NCBI RefSeq assembly: GCF_031458075.1
Contig: NZ_JAVDXT010000001.1
Span: forward strand, 1,860,001-1,924,000
DNA: 64,000 nt
Source of the DNA: Rhodoferax_B ferrireducens_A
Lineage (GTDB): Bacteria; Pseudomonadota; Gammaproteobacteria; Burkholderiales; Burkholderiaceae_C
Reading direction: 5' to 3'
In this document: piece after piece, positions 8,561 through 16,007 of the stretch
Position numbering within the stretch: position 1 is the first letter of the stretch
How the letters are laid out: the number at the start of each line of letters is the position of its first letter
Notes under the pieces: generated by a model
What the model was told of the DNA's origin: nothing
The model's database searches: none
Seen by the model: only the letters and a program-made list of their open reading frames with translations
Made by a program: the position numbers and the translations under genes

Positions 8561-10442
8561 CCTGCTGTTTGCCGTGCTGGCCGGCCTCGCCGGCGGCCTG
8601 GTCCTGTGGCTGGAGATCGGCCGCTCGGCCCCGACCACCTTGCATCTGCAGGCCGCGCAGCTGACCAGCGGCCCGGGTGGCTCGTTTGCGCCGCTGCCAC
8701 CCAAACTCGACACCGCCTTGCCCACCGATTGGCAGACGGTTGCGCTGCCGTACACCTGGCCCCAATCCCTGGAGCTGCAGACCGGCGCGCCGCCGCGCGT
8801 GACCTGGCTACAGGTGCGGCTGGACGGCCTACCGGCCACCCGCGGCGGCCTGGTACTGTACCTGCCGCGCTGGCAGACCATAGGGCGCATCGCGGTATAT
8901 GGCGACGACCAGCTGCTGTACCGCTCCGTCGGCGATGTGGTGTGGAACGGCTTCAACCACCCGCTGTGGGTGCCGCTGGACGGCAACGGCATGGGCCCGC
9001 GTCCGCAGCTGCTGCGCCTGCGCATCGACAGCCTGGCGAATGCCGGTGGCACGGTGTCCAGCCTGTGGGTGGGCGAGGCGGCGGACCTGCAGCCACGCTA
9101 CCGGTTGCGGCGCATGTTGCAAACCGGCGTGGCCGAGGTGATGGGCATGGCCTTTCTGGGCCTGGGCGGGTTTGCGCTGGCGGTATGGCTGTTGCGCCGC
9201 GAGCGTACCTACCTGCTGTTTGCGCTGTTTACCCTGCTGTGGGTGCTGCGCAGCCAGCGCTACCTGGTGGGGCTGGAGCCGCTGGGCATGTCCAGCGCCT
9301 GGTTTGGCTGGATGAGCATCAACTCTGGCAACGCCTTGCTGGTCACCTGGTATGCGTTCATGACCACCCTGGTGCCCACCGCACCGCGCTGGCTGCTGCG
9401 GGCGCTGCTGGGTTTGTTGCTGCTGTCCAGTGCGGTGACCTTGCCGCTGATCACCAACCCGGCCTGGATCGCTGCGCTCGCGCCCCTGCCGTACCTGGTG
9501 ACCAATCTGGCCGGCATACCGGCGACCCTGCTGATGGCCTGGGCCGCCTGGCGCCATGGCGGGCGCGAAGGCCTGGTGGCGGCCAGCATTGGTCTGATGC
9601 ATGCGCCGGTGGCCTGGCACGACTGGGCGATGCAGAGCTATCTGGTGGACCCGGAGCACATCTACGCCTGGCCGTTCTCCACCATGGCGCGGATCGGCAT
9701 GTTCCTCTACGTCATCCTGAACCGCTACGTGGGGGCGCTGGCCACCGCCGAGCAGTCGAACGCGGTGCTGGCCCAGCGCCTGCGCACCCGCGAGGCCGAG
9801 CTGGCCGAGAGCTACGAACAGCTGCGCAGCGTGCAGCAGCGCGAGCTGCTCAGCCAGGAGCGGCACCGGCTGATGCAGGACATCCACGACGGCATGGGTT
9901 CGCAGCTGATGAGCGCGCTGAAGGTGGCCGAATCCGGCGGCCTGAGCGAGGCGCAGATGGCGCTGGTGCTGCGCGAATGCATAGACGACCTGAAGCTGAC
10001 CGTGGATTCGCTGGAATCGGTGGAGGCCGATTTGCTGTTGCTGCTGGCCACCTTGCGCTACCGGCTGGCGCCGCGCCTGCAGGGCTCGGGCCTGCGCCTG
10101 CGCTGGGAGGTGGCGGACGTGCCGGCGCTCGACTGGCTGGACCCGCGCAGCGCGCTGCATGTGCTGCGCATCCTGCAAGAAGGCATTTCCAACATCCTGC
10201 AGCATGCGGGCGCCACCGAGCTGCGGGTGGCTACCGGCGAAGCCGATGGCGGCGTCTATGTGCTGCTGGAGGACAACGGCCAGGGCTTTCGCGCCCATCC
10301 CTCGGGTGAGGTGGGGCGTGGCCTGTCGAATATGGCGCGCCGCGCGCATGCGATCGGCGGCCAGGTGGCCTGGGACACGGTACCGGGTGGCACCCGGTTC
10401 AGGCTGTGGCTGCCGCTGCGGCGGCTGGAAGCCGTAGCCTGA
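8526..10442 (+). CDS. Membrane sensor histidine kinase (7TMR-DISM-like, HisKA_3)
   Basis: The 638-residue kinase starts with a membrane helix (residues 6-28) and a periplasmic beta-rich domain (about 30-200). Roughly seven membrane helices follow between residues 205 and 410, like 7TMR-DISM receptors, then a coiled coil. The HisKA_3 domain has phospho-acceptor His454 in LMQDIHDGMGSQL and the ATPase domain carries the N box and DNGQGF. The substrate signal is unknown; DISM ectodomains often sense carbohydrate or lipid ligands. It overlaps the regulator gene and partners with it. The secreted protein gene downstream on the other strand may be its target. Confidence 0.9.
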   Translation: MKPGFKAYFFLSLLFAVLAGLAGGLVLWLEIGRSAPTTLHLQAAQLTSGPGGSFAPLPPKLDTALPTDWQTVALPYTWPQSLELQTGAPPRVTWLQVRLDGLPATRGGLVLYLPRWQTIGRIAVYGDDQLLYRSVGDVVWNGFNHPLWVPLDGNGMGPRPQLLRLRIDSLANAGGTVSSLWVGEAADLQPRYRLRRMLQTGVAEVMGMAFLGLGGFALAVWLLRRERTYLLFALFTLLWVLRSQRYLVGLEPLGMSSAWFGWMSINSGNALLVTWYAFMTTLVPTAPRWLLRALLGLLLLSSAVTLPLITNPAWIAALAPLPYLVTNLAGIPATLLMAWAAWRHGGREGLVAASIGLMHAPVAWHDWAMQSYLVDPEHIYAWPFSTMARIGMFLYVILNRYVGALATAEQSNAVLAQRLRTREAELAESYEQLRSVQQRELLSQERHRLMQDIHDGMGSQLMSALKVAESGGLSEAQMALVLRECIDDLKLTVDSLESVEADLLLLLATLRYRLAPRLQGSGLRLRWEVADVPALDWLDPRSALHVLRILQEGISNILQHAGATELRVATGEADGGVYVLLEDNGQGFRAHPSGEVGRGLSNMARRAHAIGGQVAWDTVPGGTRFRLWLPLRRLEAVA

Positions 10443-10452
10443 AGTTCAGGCC

Positions 10453-10788
10453 TTACTTGGTGGCGTGCTGGGTGTCGTTGACCAGGTCTTTGGGCCAGAA
10501 GTCCATGATCTCCTGGGCCGACAGATTGCGGCACTGGCCTTGGGCGGTCAGCAGAAATGTCTTTTGTGCGCTGGTCAGCCCGGGCGTCTGGCTGTTGAAG
10601 CACTGCTGGGCGTCGCACATGATGCCCTTGGTGGGCTGGCCTACTGCCGCCATGATGGACGGCGGGCAGTAGAAGACGCTGTTGTCGTCCAGCTCGGCGG
10701 CGGCTGCAGGCAGGCCGGCGGCCAGGCCCAGTAGCGCGGCACTGAAGAGGACAGCGGGGCGGGGCAGGGTGGGGTGGAAAACGCGCAT
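10453..10788 (-). CDS. Small secreted protein, function unknown
   Basis: A 111-residue product with a clear Sec signal peptide (PAVLFSAALLGLAAGLPAAAA, cut near residue 32). The mature part has four Cys (YCPPS, MCDAQQC, QCRNLS), suggesting two disulfides in the periplasm, and ends FWPKDLVNDTQHATK. ATG 10788 has a strong AAGGAG ribosome site; 17 more in-frame codons exist upstream without one. It is convergent with the sensor kinase, and the dyad shared with the regulator promoter lies 53 bases upstream, hinting that the two-component system controls it. I do not recognise a named family. Confidence 0.75.
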   Translation of the reverse strand: MRVFHPTLPRPAVLFSAALLGLAAGLPAAAAELDDNSVFYCPPSIMAAVGQPTKGIMCDAQQCFNSQTPGLTSAQKTFLLTAQGQCRNLSAQEIMDFWPKDLVNDTQHATK

Positions 10789-10840
10789 GGGAGACTCCTT
10801 GGGAATATGGCTTTGGATTATTCGATGTGCCCCGCCCACG

Positions 10841-10863
10841 GTCTGTAGCTATCCATAGCGACA
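10841..10863. promoter_or_regulatory. Dyad motif between the divergent secreted-protein and small-membrane-protein genes
   Basis: TGTAGCTAT-CC-ATAGCGACA is an imperfect dyad (8 of 9 pairs) that differs at only two positions from the copy upstream of the response regulator. It can serve the gene ending at 10788 (leftward) and the gene starting at 10922 (rightward). Confidence 0.5.
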
Positions 10864-10921
10864 GCGCCCGCCCACCGTAAAATCAGCAGCTTTCAGCCGG
10901 CCGGCCAAGGGAGTTTTTTGC

Positions 10922-11125
10922 ATGCGCGCCATCTTCAGCGTTCTGGGCTTGCTCGCGGTGGTGCTGGTGGTCAGCCTGCTGGCCAAAAAGCAGCTGGCTC
11001 CGCCGGCCATATCGGTCCCGTCGGCATCGGCACCCGTGCCAGCCGCCTCGGTGCCGCAGCAATACAAGCAGGCGCTGGACGCCGCGCTGCAGCAGCCACG
11101 CGCCATGCCCGATGACAAACCCTAA
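10922..11125 (+). CDS. Small single-pass membrane protein
   Basis: A 67-residue protein with one N-terminal membrane helix (IFSVLGLLAVVLVVSLL) and a Pro/Ala/Ser-rich periplasmic or cytosolic linker followed by an amphipathic segment QQYKQALDAALQQPRAM. GGGAG lies 8 bases before ATG 10922. The protein could be a small inner-membrane subunit or regulator; no function can be assigned. It is followed by a family repeat, then tadA. Confidence 0.6.
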   Translation: MRAIFSVLGLLAVVLVVSLLAKKQLAPPAISVPSASAPVPAASVPQQYKQALDAALQQPRAMPDDKP

Positions 11126-11126
11126 G

Positions 11127-11188
11127 CCTTTTAGGCCTGTGGTGCAGGTACTGCCTGCGCAAGCAGCTACATAAGTAATAGCAATTGC
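11127..11188. repeat. Dispersed Comamonadaceae repeat, copy 2 (inverted)
   Basis: Read on the minus strand: TTGCTATTACTTATGTAGCTG, then CTTGCGCAGGCAGTACCTGC and a GGCC arm. It runs up to, and may include, the proposed TTG start of tadA. Confidence 0.8.
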
Positions 11189-12303
11189 CAACCCTCACCG
11201 ATTTTGACGCCATGCAGCTTGCGCTGGACCAGGCGCGCCTGGCCGCGGCCGCCGGCGAGGTGCCGGTGGGCGCGGTGGTCATCAAGGACGGCGTCGTCAT
11301 CGCCACTGGCCGCAACGCCCCCATCGACGGCCACGACCCCACCGCGCATGCCGAGATCACGGCTTTGCGCGCCGCCGCCCAGGCCCTGGGCAACTACCGG
11401 CTGGACGGCTGCGAGCTGTTCGTCACGCTGGAGCCTTGCACCATGTGCAGCGGCGCCATGCTGCATGCGCGGCTGCAGCGCGTGGTGTTTGGCGCCGCCG
11501 ACCCTAAAACCGGCGCCGCCGGCTCGGTGCTGAACGTATTTGCCCAGCCCCAACTGAACCACCAGACCCAGGTGCTGGCCGGCGTGCAGGCCGAGGCCTG
11601 TGCGGGCTTGCTGCAGGACTTCTTCCAACAGCGCCGGGCCGCGCAGCGCCTGGCCCACCACCCGCTGCGCGAAGATGCCTTGCGCACGCCCGATGCCCGC
11701 TTCGCCGCCAGCCCCAGTACGTCGTCCTTTGCACCGCACTACCTCAGCGACCTGCCGTCGCTGGCCGGCCTGCGTCTGCACTACCTGGACGAAGGCCCGC
11801 GCGACGCCGCCACCAGCTTTGTCTGTGTGCACAGCCCCACCGGCTGGAGCGCCCAGTACCACGCGATGCTGGCCGCCCTGGTAGCTGCCGGGCACCGGGT
11901 GCTGGTGCCCGACCTGGTCGGCTTCGGCCGCAGCGACAAACCGAAAAAAGAAACGGCCCACAGCCTGGACTGGCACCGCCAGATCCTGCGCGAATGGACC
12001 GAGCGGCTGGGCTTGCAGCACCCGGTGCTGGTGGTGCAGGGCGATGGCCCGGCCTGGCTGCCCGCCGGACGCTGCCGCGCCCGTCTGGTACTGGATGCCG
12101 ATGGCGCGCCCGCCGATGCCACACCGTTTCCCGACAACGGCCACCGCGCCGCCTTGCGCGCATTCGCCCGGCCGGGCTTTTACGGCCTGCCGCAGCCCTG
12201 GGCCGGGCCCGACTGGCGTTTTAACGGTCCGCCGAGTGCCCAGGCTGCGCGGCAAGCTACCATTTTTCTTGAAACCCGCGGGGATGGGATACTTAAAACG
12301 TGA
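11185..12303 (+). CDS. tadA: TadA tRNA adenosine(34) deaminase fused to a truncated alpha/beta-hydrolase domain
   Basis: Residues 1-165 are TadA, which deaminates A34 of tRNA-Arg(ACG) to inosine: zinc motif HAE (55-57) and PCTMC (84-88). Residues about 180-372 resemble the haloalkane-dehalogenase branch of alpha/beta hydrolases (LHYLDEGP, HSPTGWSAQYHAMLAAL, AGHRVLVPDLVGFGRSDKP). The nucleophile segment reads VVQGDGPAWLP instead of QDWGG and the cap plus the usual His region are missing. So the second domain is probably not an active hydrolase. The start is TTG 11185 (PTLTDFDAMQ) or ATG 11212. The gene overlaps ldcA by 4 bases (GTGA). Confidence 0.85.
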   Translation: MPTLTDFDAMQLALDQARLAAAAGEVPVGAVVIKDGVVIATGRNAPIDGHDPTAHAEITALRAAAQALGNYRLDGCELFVTLEPCTMCSGAMLHARLQRVVFGAADPKTGAAGSVLNVFAQPQLNHQTQVLAGVQAEACAGLLQDFFQQRRAAQRLAHHPLREDALRTPDARFAASPSTSSFAPHYLSDLPSLAGLRLHYLDEGPRDAATSFVCVHSPTGWSAQYHAMLAALVAAGHRVLVPDLVGFGRSDKPKKETAHSLDWHRQILREWTERLGLQHPVLVVQGDGPAWLPAGRCRARLVLDADGAPADATPFPDNGHRAALRAFARPGFYGLPQPWAGPDWRFNGPPSAQAARQATIFLETRGDGILKT

Positions 12304-13313
12304 CAAAACATATTTATATCTACTCTCCCTCCGGCGCGGTGCGCGACAAAGCTGCTTTCAAGCGCGGTGTGGCCCGGCTCAAGACCCTGGGCCATACGGT
12401 GGAAATCGACCCCGATGCGCTGAAAAGCCATATGCGCTTTGCCGGTGACGACGCCACCCGCTTGGCCGCCATCCACCGCGCGGCCGCCAGTGGCGCCGAC
12501 ATCGCGCTGACCACCCGCGGCGGCTACGGCCTGACGCGCATCCTGGGCGGCATCGACTACGCCGCCGTGTCCAAGTCCATAGAGAACGGTCTGCAGTTTG
12601 TCGGCTACAGCGACTTCACAGCGCTGCAGAATGCCTTGCTGGCGACGACCGGCGCCATCACCTGGGCCGGCCCCGCGCTCACAGGCGACTTTGGTGTGGA
12701 GGGCGAGCCCGACGACATCATGGAAGCTTGCTTTGACGACCTGGCCTGCGGCCAGGGCGAGGGCACGGGCTGGCGGCTGGGCCGCGACGATGCCCAGTTT
12801 GCTATGGATTCCGTAGCTGCTACCGCAGGTAATACCAGCGACGAAGCCGATTTTTACTTGAAAGATGCGGTCTTGTGGGGTGGCAATCTGTCGGTGCTGG
12901 TGTCGCAGCTGGGCACGCCGTATTTTCCGCAGATCAACGGCGGCATCCTGTTTCTGGAAGACGTGGGCGAGCATCCTTACCGCATCGAGCGCATGCTGAC
13001 CCAGCTGCTGTATGCGGGCGTGCTGGGGCGGCAGCAGGCGATTGTGCTGGGCCAGTTCACCGAGTTCACCAAGGTACCGCACGACGGCAACTTCCGCCTA
13101 GCCACCGTGGTCGCCTGGCTGCGCAGCCAGCTCAAGGTGCCGGTGCTGACCAATCTGCCGTTCGGCCATGTGCCGACCAAAGTGCTGCTGCCGGTGGGTG
13201 CCAAGGTGGAGCTGGCCCTGCAGGGGCGGGACGCGCTGATGGTCTGGGGCCATGTGTCGCACGGGGCCCATGCGGGGCATGCGCACCATGGCCATGACCA
13301 CCACCACGGATAA
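12300..13313 (+). CDS. ldcA: LD-carboxypeptidase (muramoyltetrapeptide carboxypeptidase) with His-rich tail
   Basis: LdcA (peptidase S66) trims the terminal D-Ala from murein tetrapeptides in peptidoglycan recycling. The 337-residue protein has nucleophile Ser104 in VGYSDFTALQ, the catalytic Glu region LFLEDVGEHPYRIERML and the His region LPFGHVP. The start is GTG 12300, overlapping tadA. Two oddities are visible: residues about 167-186 are encoded by a copy of the dispersed family repeat, and the last 20 residues are His-rich (GHVSHGAHAGHAHHGHDHHHG), perhaps metal-binding. Confidence 0.9.
   Translation: MTKHIYIYSPSGAVRDKAAFKRGVARLKTLGHTVEIDPDALKSHMRFAGDDATRLAAIHRAAASGADIALTTRGGYGLTRILGGIDYAAVSKSIENGLQFVGYSDFTALQNALLATTGAITWAGPALTGDFGVEGEPDDIMEACFDDLACGQGEGTGWRLGRDDAQFAMDSVAATAGNTSDEADFYLKDAVLWGGNLSVLVSQLGTPYFPQINGGILFLEDVGEHPYRIERMLTQLLYAGVLGRQQAIVLGQFTEFTKVPHDGNFRLATVVAWLRSQLKVPVLTNLPFGHVPTKVLLPVGAKVELALQGRDALMVWGHVSHGAHAGHAHHGHDHHHG
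12798..12856. repeat. Dispersed Comamonadaceae repeat inside ldcA, copy 3
   Basis: TTTGCTATGGATTCCGTAGC, then TGCTACCGCAGGTAATACCA and GAAGCCGATTTTTA follow the repeat layout. It is in frame and encodes the FAMDSVAATAGNTSDEADF stretch of LdcA. Confidence 0.65.
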
Positions 13314-13385
13314 TCAGAGGCGCAGCCGGCAAAGAAGATACTTTGTATGCACTAAACTTGGCTTTCAACTAACAAAGTCTCCAGC

Positions 13386-14315
13386 ATGGTCGTCCAGGCT
13401 ACCGTCGTATTTGCCGATCTCACCGGAAGCACCGCGTTCTTTGAAGCCCTGGGCAACGAAAAAGCCACCAGGGCCGTGACGCGCCTGACGCAGTGGATCA
13501 GTGACGTCTGCCTGGCCCACCATGGCCGGGTGGTCAAGAAGCTGGGCGACGGTGTGCTGGCCGTGTTTGCCGACGCCAGCAACGCCACCAATGCGGTCAT
13601 CGCCATCCAGCGCGGCCACCAGCTGCGTCTGTTGAAGTGGCCCAGCAGCATCCGCATGGAAGTCAAGGCCGGCATTGCCCGTGGCGAAGTGGTCGAGGTC
13701 GATGGCGACTGCTACGGCGACGCGGTCAACGTGGCCTCGCGGCTCAGCGACCTGTCGGGCGGCAACCAGATCTGGGTCACCGAATCGGTGGTCGACGAGG
13801 TGGATGAAACGCTGGGCCTGCGCTTTCTGAGCCTGGGGCCGGTGAGCCTGCGTGGCCGATCCGAGCCGATTCCGCTGTACAAGCTGGAATGGCAGGAGGG
13901 CGCGGTTACCGAATTCGTCACCATGCAGGCCTCGCTGGCCGAGATGGAGCGGCCCGACACCCATGCGATGGGCAAGATCCATCTGATCTACCTGAACACC
14001 AGCCGCAGCTTCTTGTCCTCCGAGATGCCGGTGCACCTGGGGCGTGGCGACCAGGCCGAGTTTTTTATCGACGACCCGCGGGTGTCGCGCCTGCATGCGC
14101 GCATCGAATGGCGCAATGGCGCGTTCTTCCTGACCGACCTGAGCAGCTTTGGCACCTGGGTGCGGTTTGCCGGCAGCGATACCGATGTGCCACTGCGCCG
14201 CGACGACTGCCAGCTGCACGCCACCGGCGAGATCGCGCTGGGCATGCCGTTCAACGATGTCAGCGGACCCACCGTACATTTCACTTTTTCACCCACCCAT
14301 TCGTCGTTCTACTAG
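13386..14315 (+). CDS. Class III nucleotide cyclase with C-terminal FHA domain
   Basis: Residues about 1-175 are a class III adenylate/guanylate cyclase catalytic domain: metal-binding Asp in VFADLTGSTAFF, second Asp in KKLGDGVLAVF, and the GDAVNVASRLS transition-state segment. Residues about 195-300 are a forkhead-associated (phosphothreonine-binding) domain: HLGRGDQAEFFIDDPRVSRLHARI and LTDLSSFGTWV. It therefore probably makes cAMP under control of a Thr-phosphorylated partner. There are no membrane segments. The PilZ gene 51 bases downstream suggests a signalling pair. Confidence 0.9.
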   Translation: MVVQATVVFADLTGSTAFFEALGNEKATRAVTRLTQWISDVCLAHHGRVVKKLGDGVLAVFADASNATNAVIAIQRGHQLRLLKWPSSIRMEVKAGIARGEVVEVDGDCYGDAVNVASRLSDLSGGNQIWVTESVVDEVDETLGLRFLSLGPVSLRGRSEPIPLYKLEWQEGAVTEFVTMQASLAEMERPDTHAMGKIHLIYLNTSRSFLSSEMPVHLGRGDQAEFFIDDPRVSRLHARIEWRNGAFFLTDLSSFGTWVRFAGSDTDVPLRRDDCQLHATGEIALGMPFNDVSGPTVHFTFSPTHSSFY

Positions 14316-14366
14316 TTCTATCTGCGCTTTGATTTCAGATAGCTTCTGGACTACAACCTCAACACC

Positions 14367-15053
14367 ATGACCAAAAAAGCCAACATCGAATTTGAAGACA
14401 TGAACTTGCAGGTCGGCGTGCGGCTGCAGATCATGCCCAGCAAGGCCGCCAACCCCAGCGTGCACTACACCAGCCTGATCGGTTTTGTGTCCGGCGAATA
14501 CCTGCTGCTGAAGATTCCGCAGGAAGGTGCCGTGCTGCACGAGGGCGATTCGGTCATCATCCGGGTGTTCTCCGGCGTGTCGGTCTATACCTTCAGCAGC
14601 CAGGTGGAATCGGTGCTGAAGTCGCCCCACGCCATGATGGTGCTGGCCTTCCCTGCAGCGATCCAGAAGGTCGGGCTGCGCAAGGCGGTGCGGGTCAAGG
14701 CGAATCTGCCGGTGAAGATCAAGAACCCGCAAGACCCGGCCAACTTCAAGATGGCCACGTTGTCCGACATCAGCCTGAGCGGTGCGCTGGTGTCCACGGC
14801 CCGGCCGCTGGGCACAGCGGGCGACACGGTGGACATCGAGTTCTCGCTGCGCGACCAGGCCTCGAACCAGGAGGTGACGATTGCCACCACCGCCTCCATC
14901 CGCAGTGTCCAGCAGTCGGCGGGCAGCACGGCCGACGGCGCCACCTTCCAGACCGTGTATTCGCACGGTATCAACTTCCACGACCTGGGCACGCGCGAAC
15001 AGGCGATCCTGCAGAACTTCGTCTACGAAACCCTGCTGATCCACCGCACCTGA
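14367..15053 (+). CDS. PilZ domain protein (YcgR-like)
   Basis: A 228-residue protein with an N-terminal beta-barrel like the YcgR flagellar brake (residues 1-105) and a PilZ domain. The c-di-GMP-binding motifs RKAVR and DISLSG are intact, so it should bind c-di-GMP. It lies directly downstream of the cyclase/FHA gene and upstream of the liv genes. Whether it acts on flagella or another target cannot be told, because no flagellar genes are in view. The ATG at 14367 gives the N-terminus MTKKANIEFEDMNLQVG. Confidence 0.88.
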   Translation: MTKKANIEFEDMNLQVGVRLQIMPSKAANPSVHYTSLIGFVSGEYLLLKIPQEGAVLHEGDSVIIRVFSGVSVYTFSSQVESVLKSPHAMMVLAFPAAIQKVGLRKAVRVKANLPVKIKNPQDPANFKMATLSDISLSGALVSTARPLGTAGDTVDIEFSLRDQASNQEVTIATTASIRSVQQSAGSTADGATFQTVYSHGINFHDLGTREQAILQNFVYETLLIHRT

Positions 15054-15091
15054 TGGCCGCTGCGGCAGGCTGACCGGGCAGTGCAGCCTGC

Positions 15092-16006
15092 ATGGAGTTC
15101 CTTACCCTTTCCTTGTTGAACGGCCTCAGCTACGGGCTGATGCTGTTCATGCTCAGCGCCGGCCTGACGCTGATTTTCAGCATGATGGGCGTGCTGAACC
15201 TGGCGCACGCCAGCTTCTACATGCTGGGCGCCTATTTCGCCTACAGCCTGACCCTGTGGCTGGGCTTCTGGCCTGCGCTGCTGCTGGCGCCATTGCTGGT
15301 CGGCCTGCTGGGCGCGGGCTTTGAAAAATACTGTTTGCGCCGGGTCCATGCCTTCGGCCATGTGCCGGAAATGCTGGTCACCTTCGGGCTGAACACCGTG
15401 CTGGTCGAGCTGGTGCAGCTGGTCTGGGGCCGCGGTCCGGTCGACTACCCGATTCCGCCCGGGCTGGAAGGCCCTTTGTTCGCGCTCTGGGGCACGCCGT
15501 TTCCCACCTACCGCGGCTTCATGGTGCTGGTGGCGCTGGCCATGCTGGCCGGGCTCTGGCTGCTGCTGAAGCGCACCCGTATCGGCCTGGTGGTGCAGGC
15601 CGCGCTGACCCACCCGGACGCGGTGCAGGCCCTGGGCCACAACGTACCGCGGGTGTTCATGGGCGTGTTCGGCGGCGGCGCTGCGTTGGCCGGGCTGGCC
15701 GGCGTGGTCGGCGGCAATGCCTTTGTCACCGAGCCCGGCATGGCGGCCACTGTCGGGTCGGTGGTGTTTGTGGTGGTGGTGGTCGGCGGCATGGGTTCGT
15801 TGGCCGGGGCCTTCTGGGCCTCGCTGCTGATCGGCGTGCTGCAGACCCTCGCTGTGGGCATCGATCTGCCGGTGCTGGGCTGGACCGGCATGGACGCGCT
15901 GGGCCGCATCAAGCTCAGCCAGCTGGCGCCACTGCTGCCGTATGCGCTACTGGTGCTGGTATTGCTGCTGCGCCCGCAAGGCCTGTGGGGCCAGCGTGCC
16001 GACTGA
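15092..16006 (+). CDS. livH: Branched-chain amino acid ABC transporter permease, LivH type
   Basis: A 304-residue inner-membrane permease with about eight membrane helices. The signature GLSYGLMLFMLSAGLTLIFSMMG-like opening and NLAHASFYMLGAY are typical of LivH, and the conserved EAA-like loop lies near GGMGSLAGAFW. It forms the membrane channel with LivM for hydrophobic amino acids or related substrates (urea, amides). The gene starts a tight cluster livH-livM-livG-livF (gaps of 1 base or overlaps). No periplasmic binding protein gene is present in the cluster, so the substrate cannot be inferred. Confidence 0.9.
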   Translation: MEFLTLSLLNGLSYGLMLFMLSAGLTLIFSMMGVLNLAHASFYMLGAYFAYSLTLWLGFWPALLLAPLLVGLLGAGFEKYCLRRVHAFGHVPEMLVTFGLNTVLVELVQLVWGRGPVDYPIPPGLEGPLFALWGTPFPTYRGFMVLVALAMLAGLWLLLKRTRIGLVVQAALTHPDAVQALGHNVPRVFMGVFGGGAALAGLAGVVGGNAFVTEPGMAATVGSVVFVVVVVGGMGSLAGAFWASLLIGVLQTLAVGIDLPVLGWTGMDALGRIKLSQLAPLLPYALLVLVLLLRPQGLWGQRAD

Positions 16007-16007
16007 T

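Noticed and set aside
8829..10349. 506-codon minus-strand frame across the sensor kinase gene
   Set aside because: Antisense shadow with Gln/His-rich low-complexity translation and no supported start.
14317..14342. Hairpin CTATCTG/CAGATAG between the cyclase and PilZ genes
   Set aside because: Weak 7-bp AT-containing stem without a T-run; unlikely to terminate and not similar to the repeat family beyond chance.
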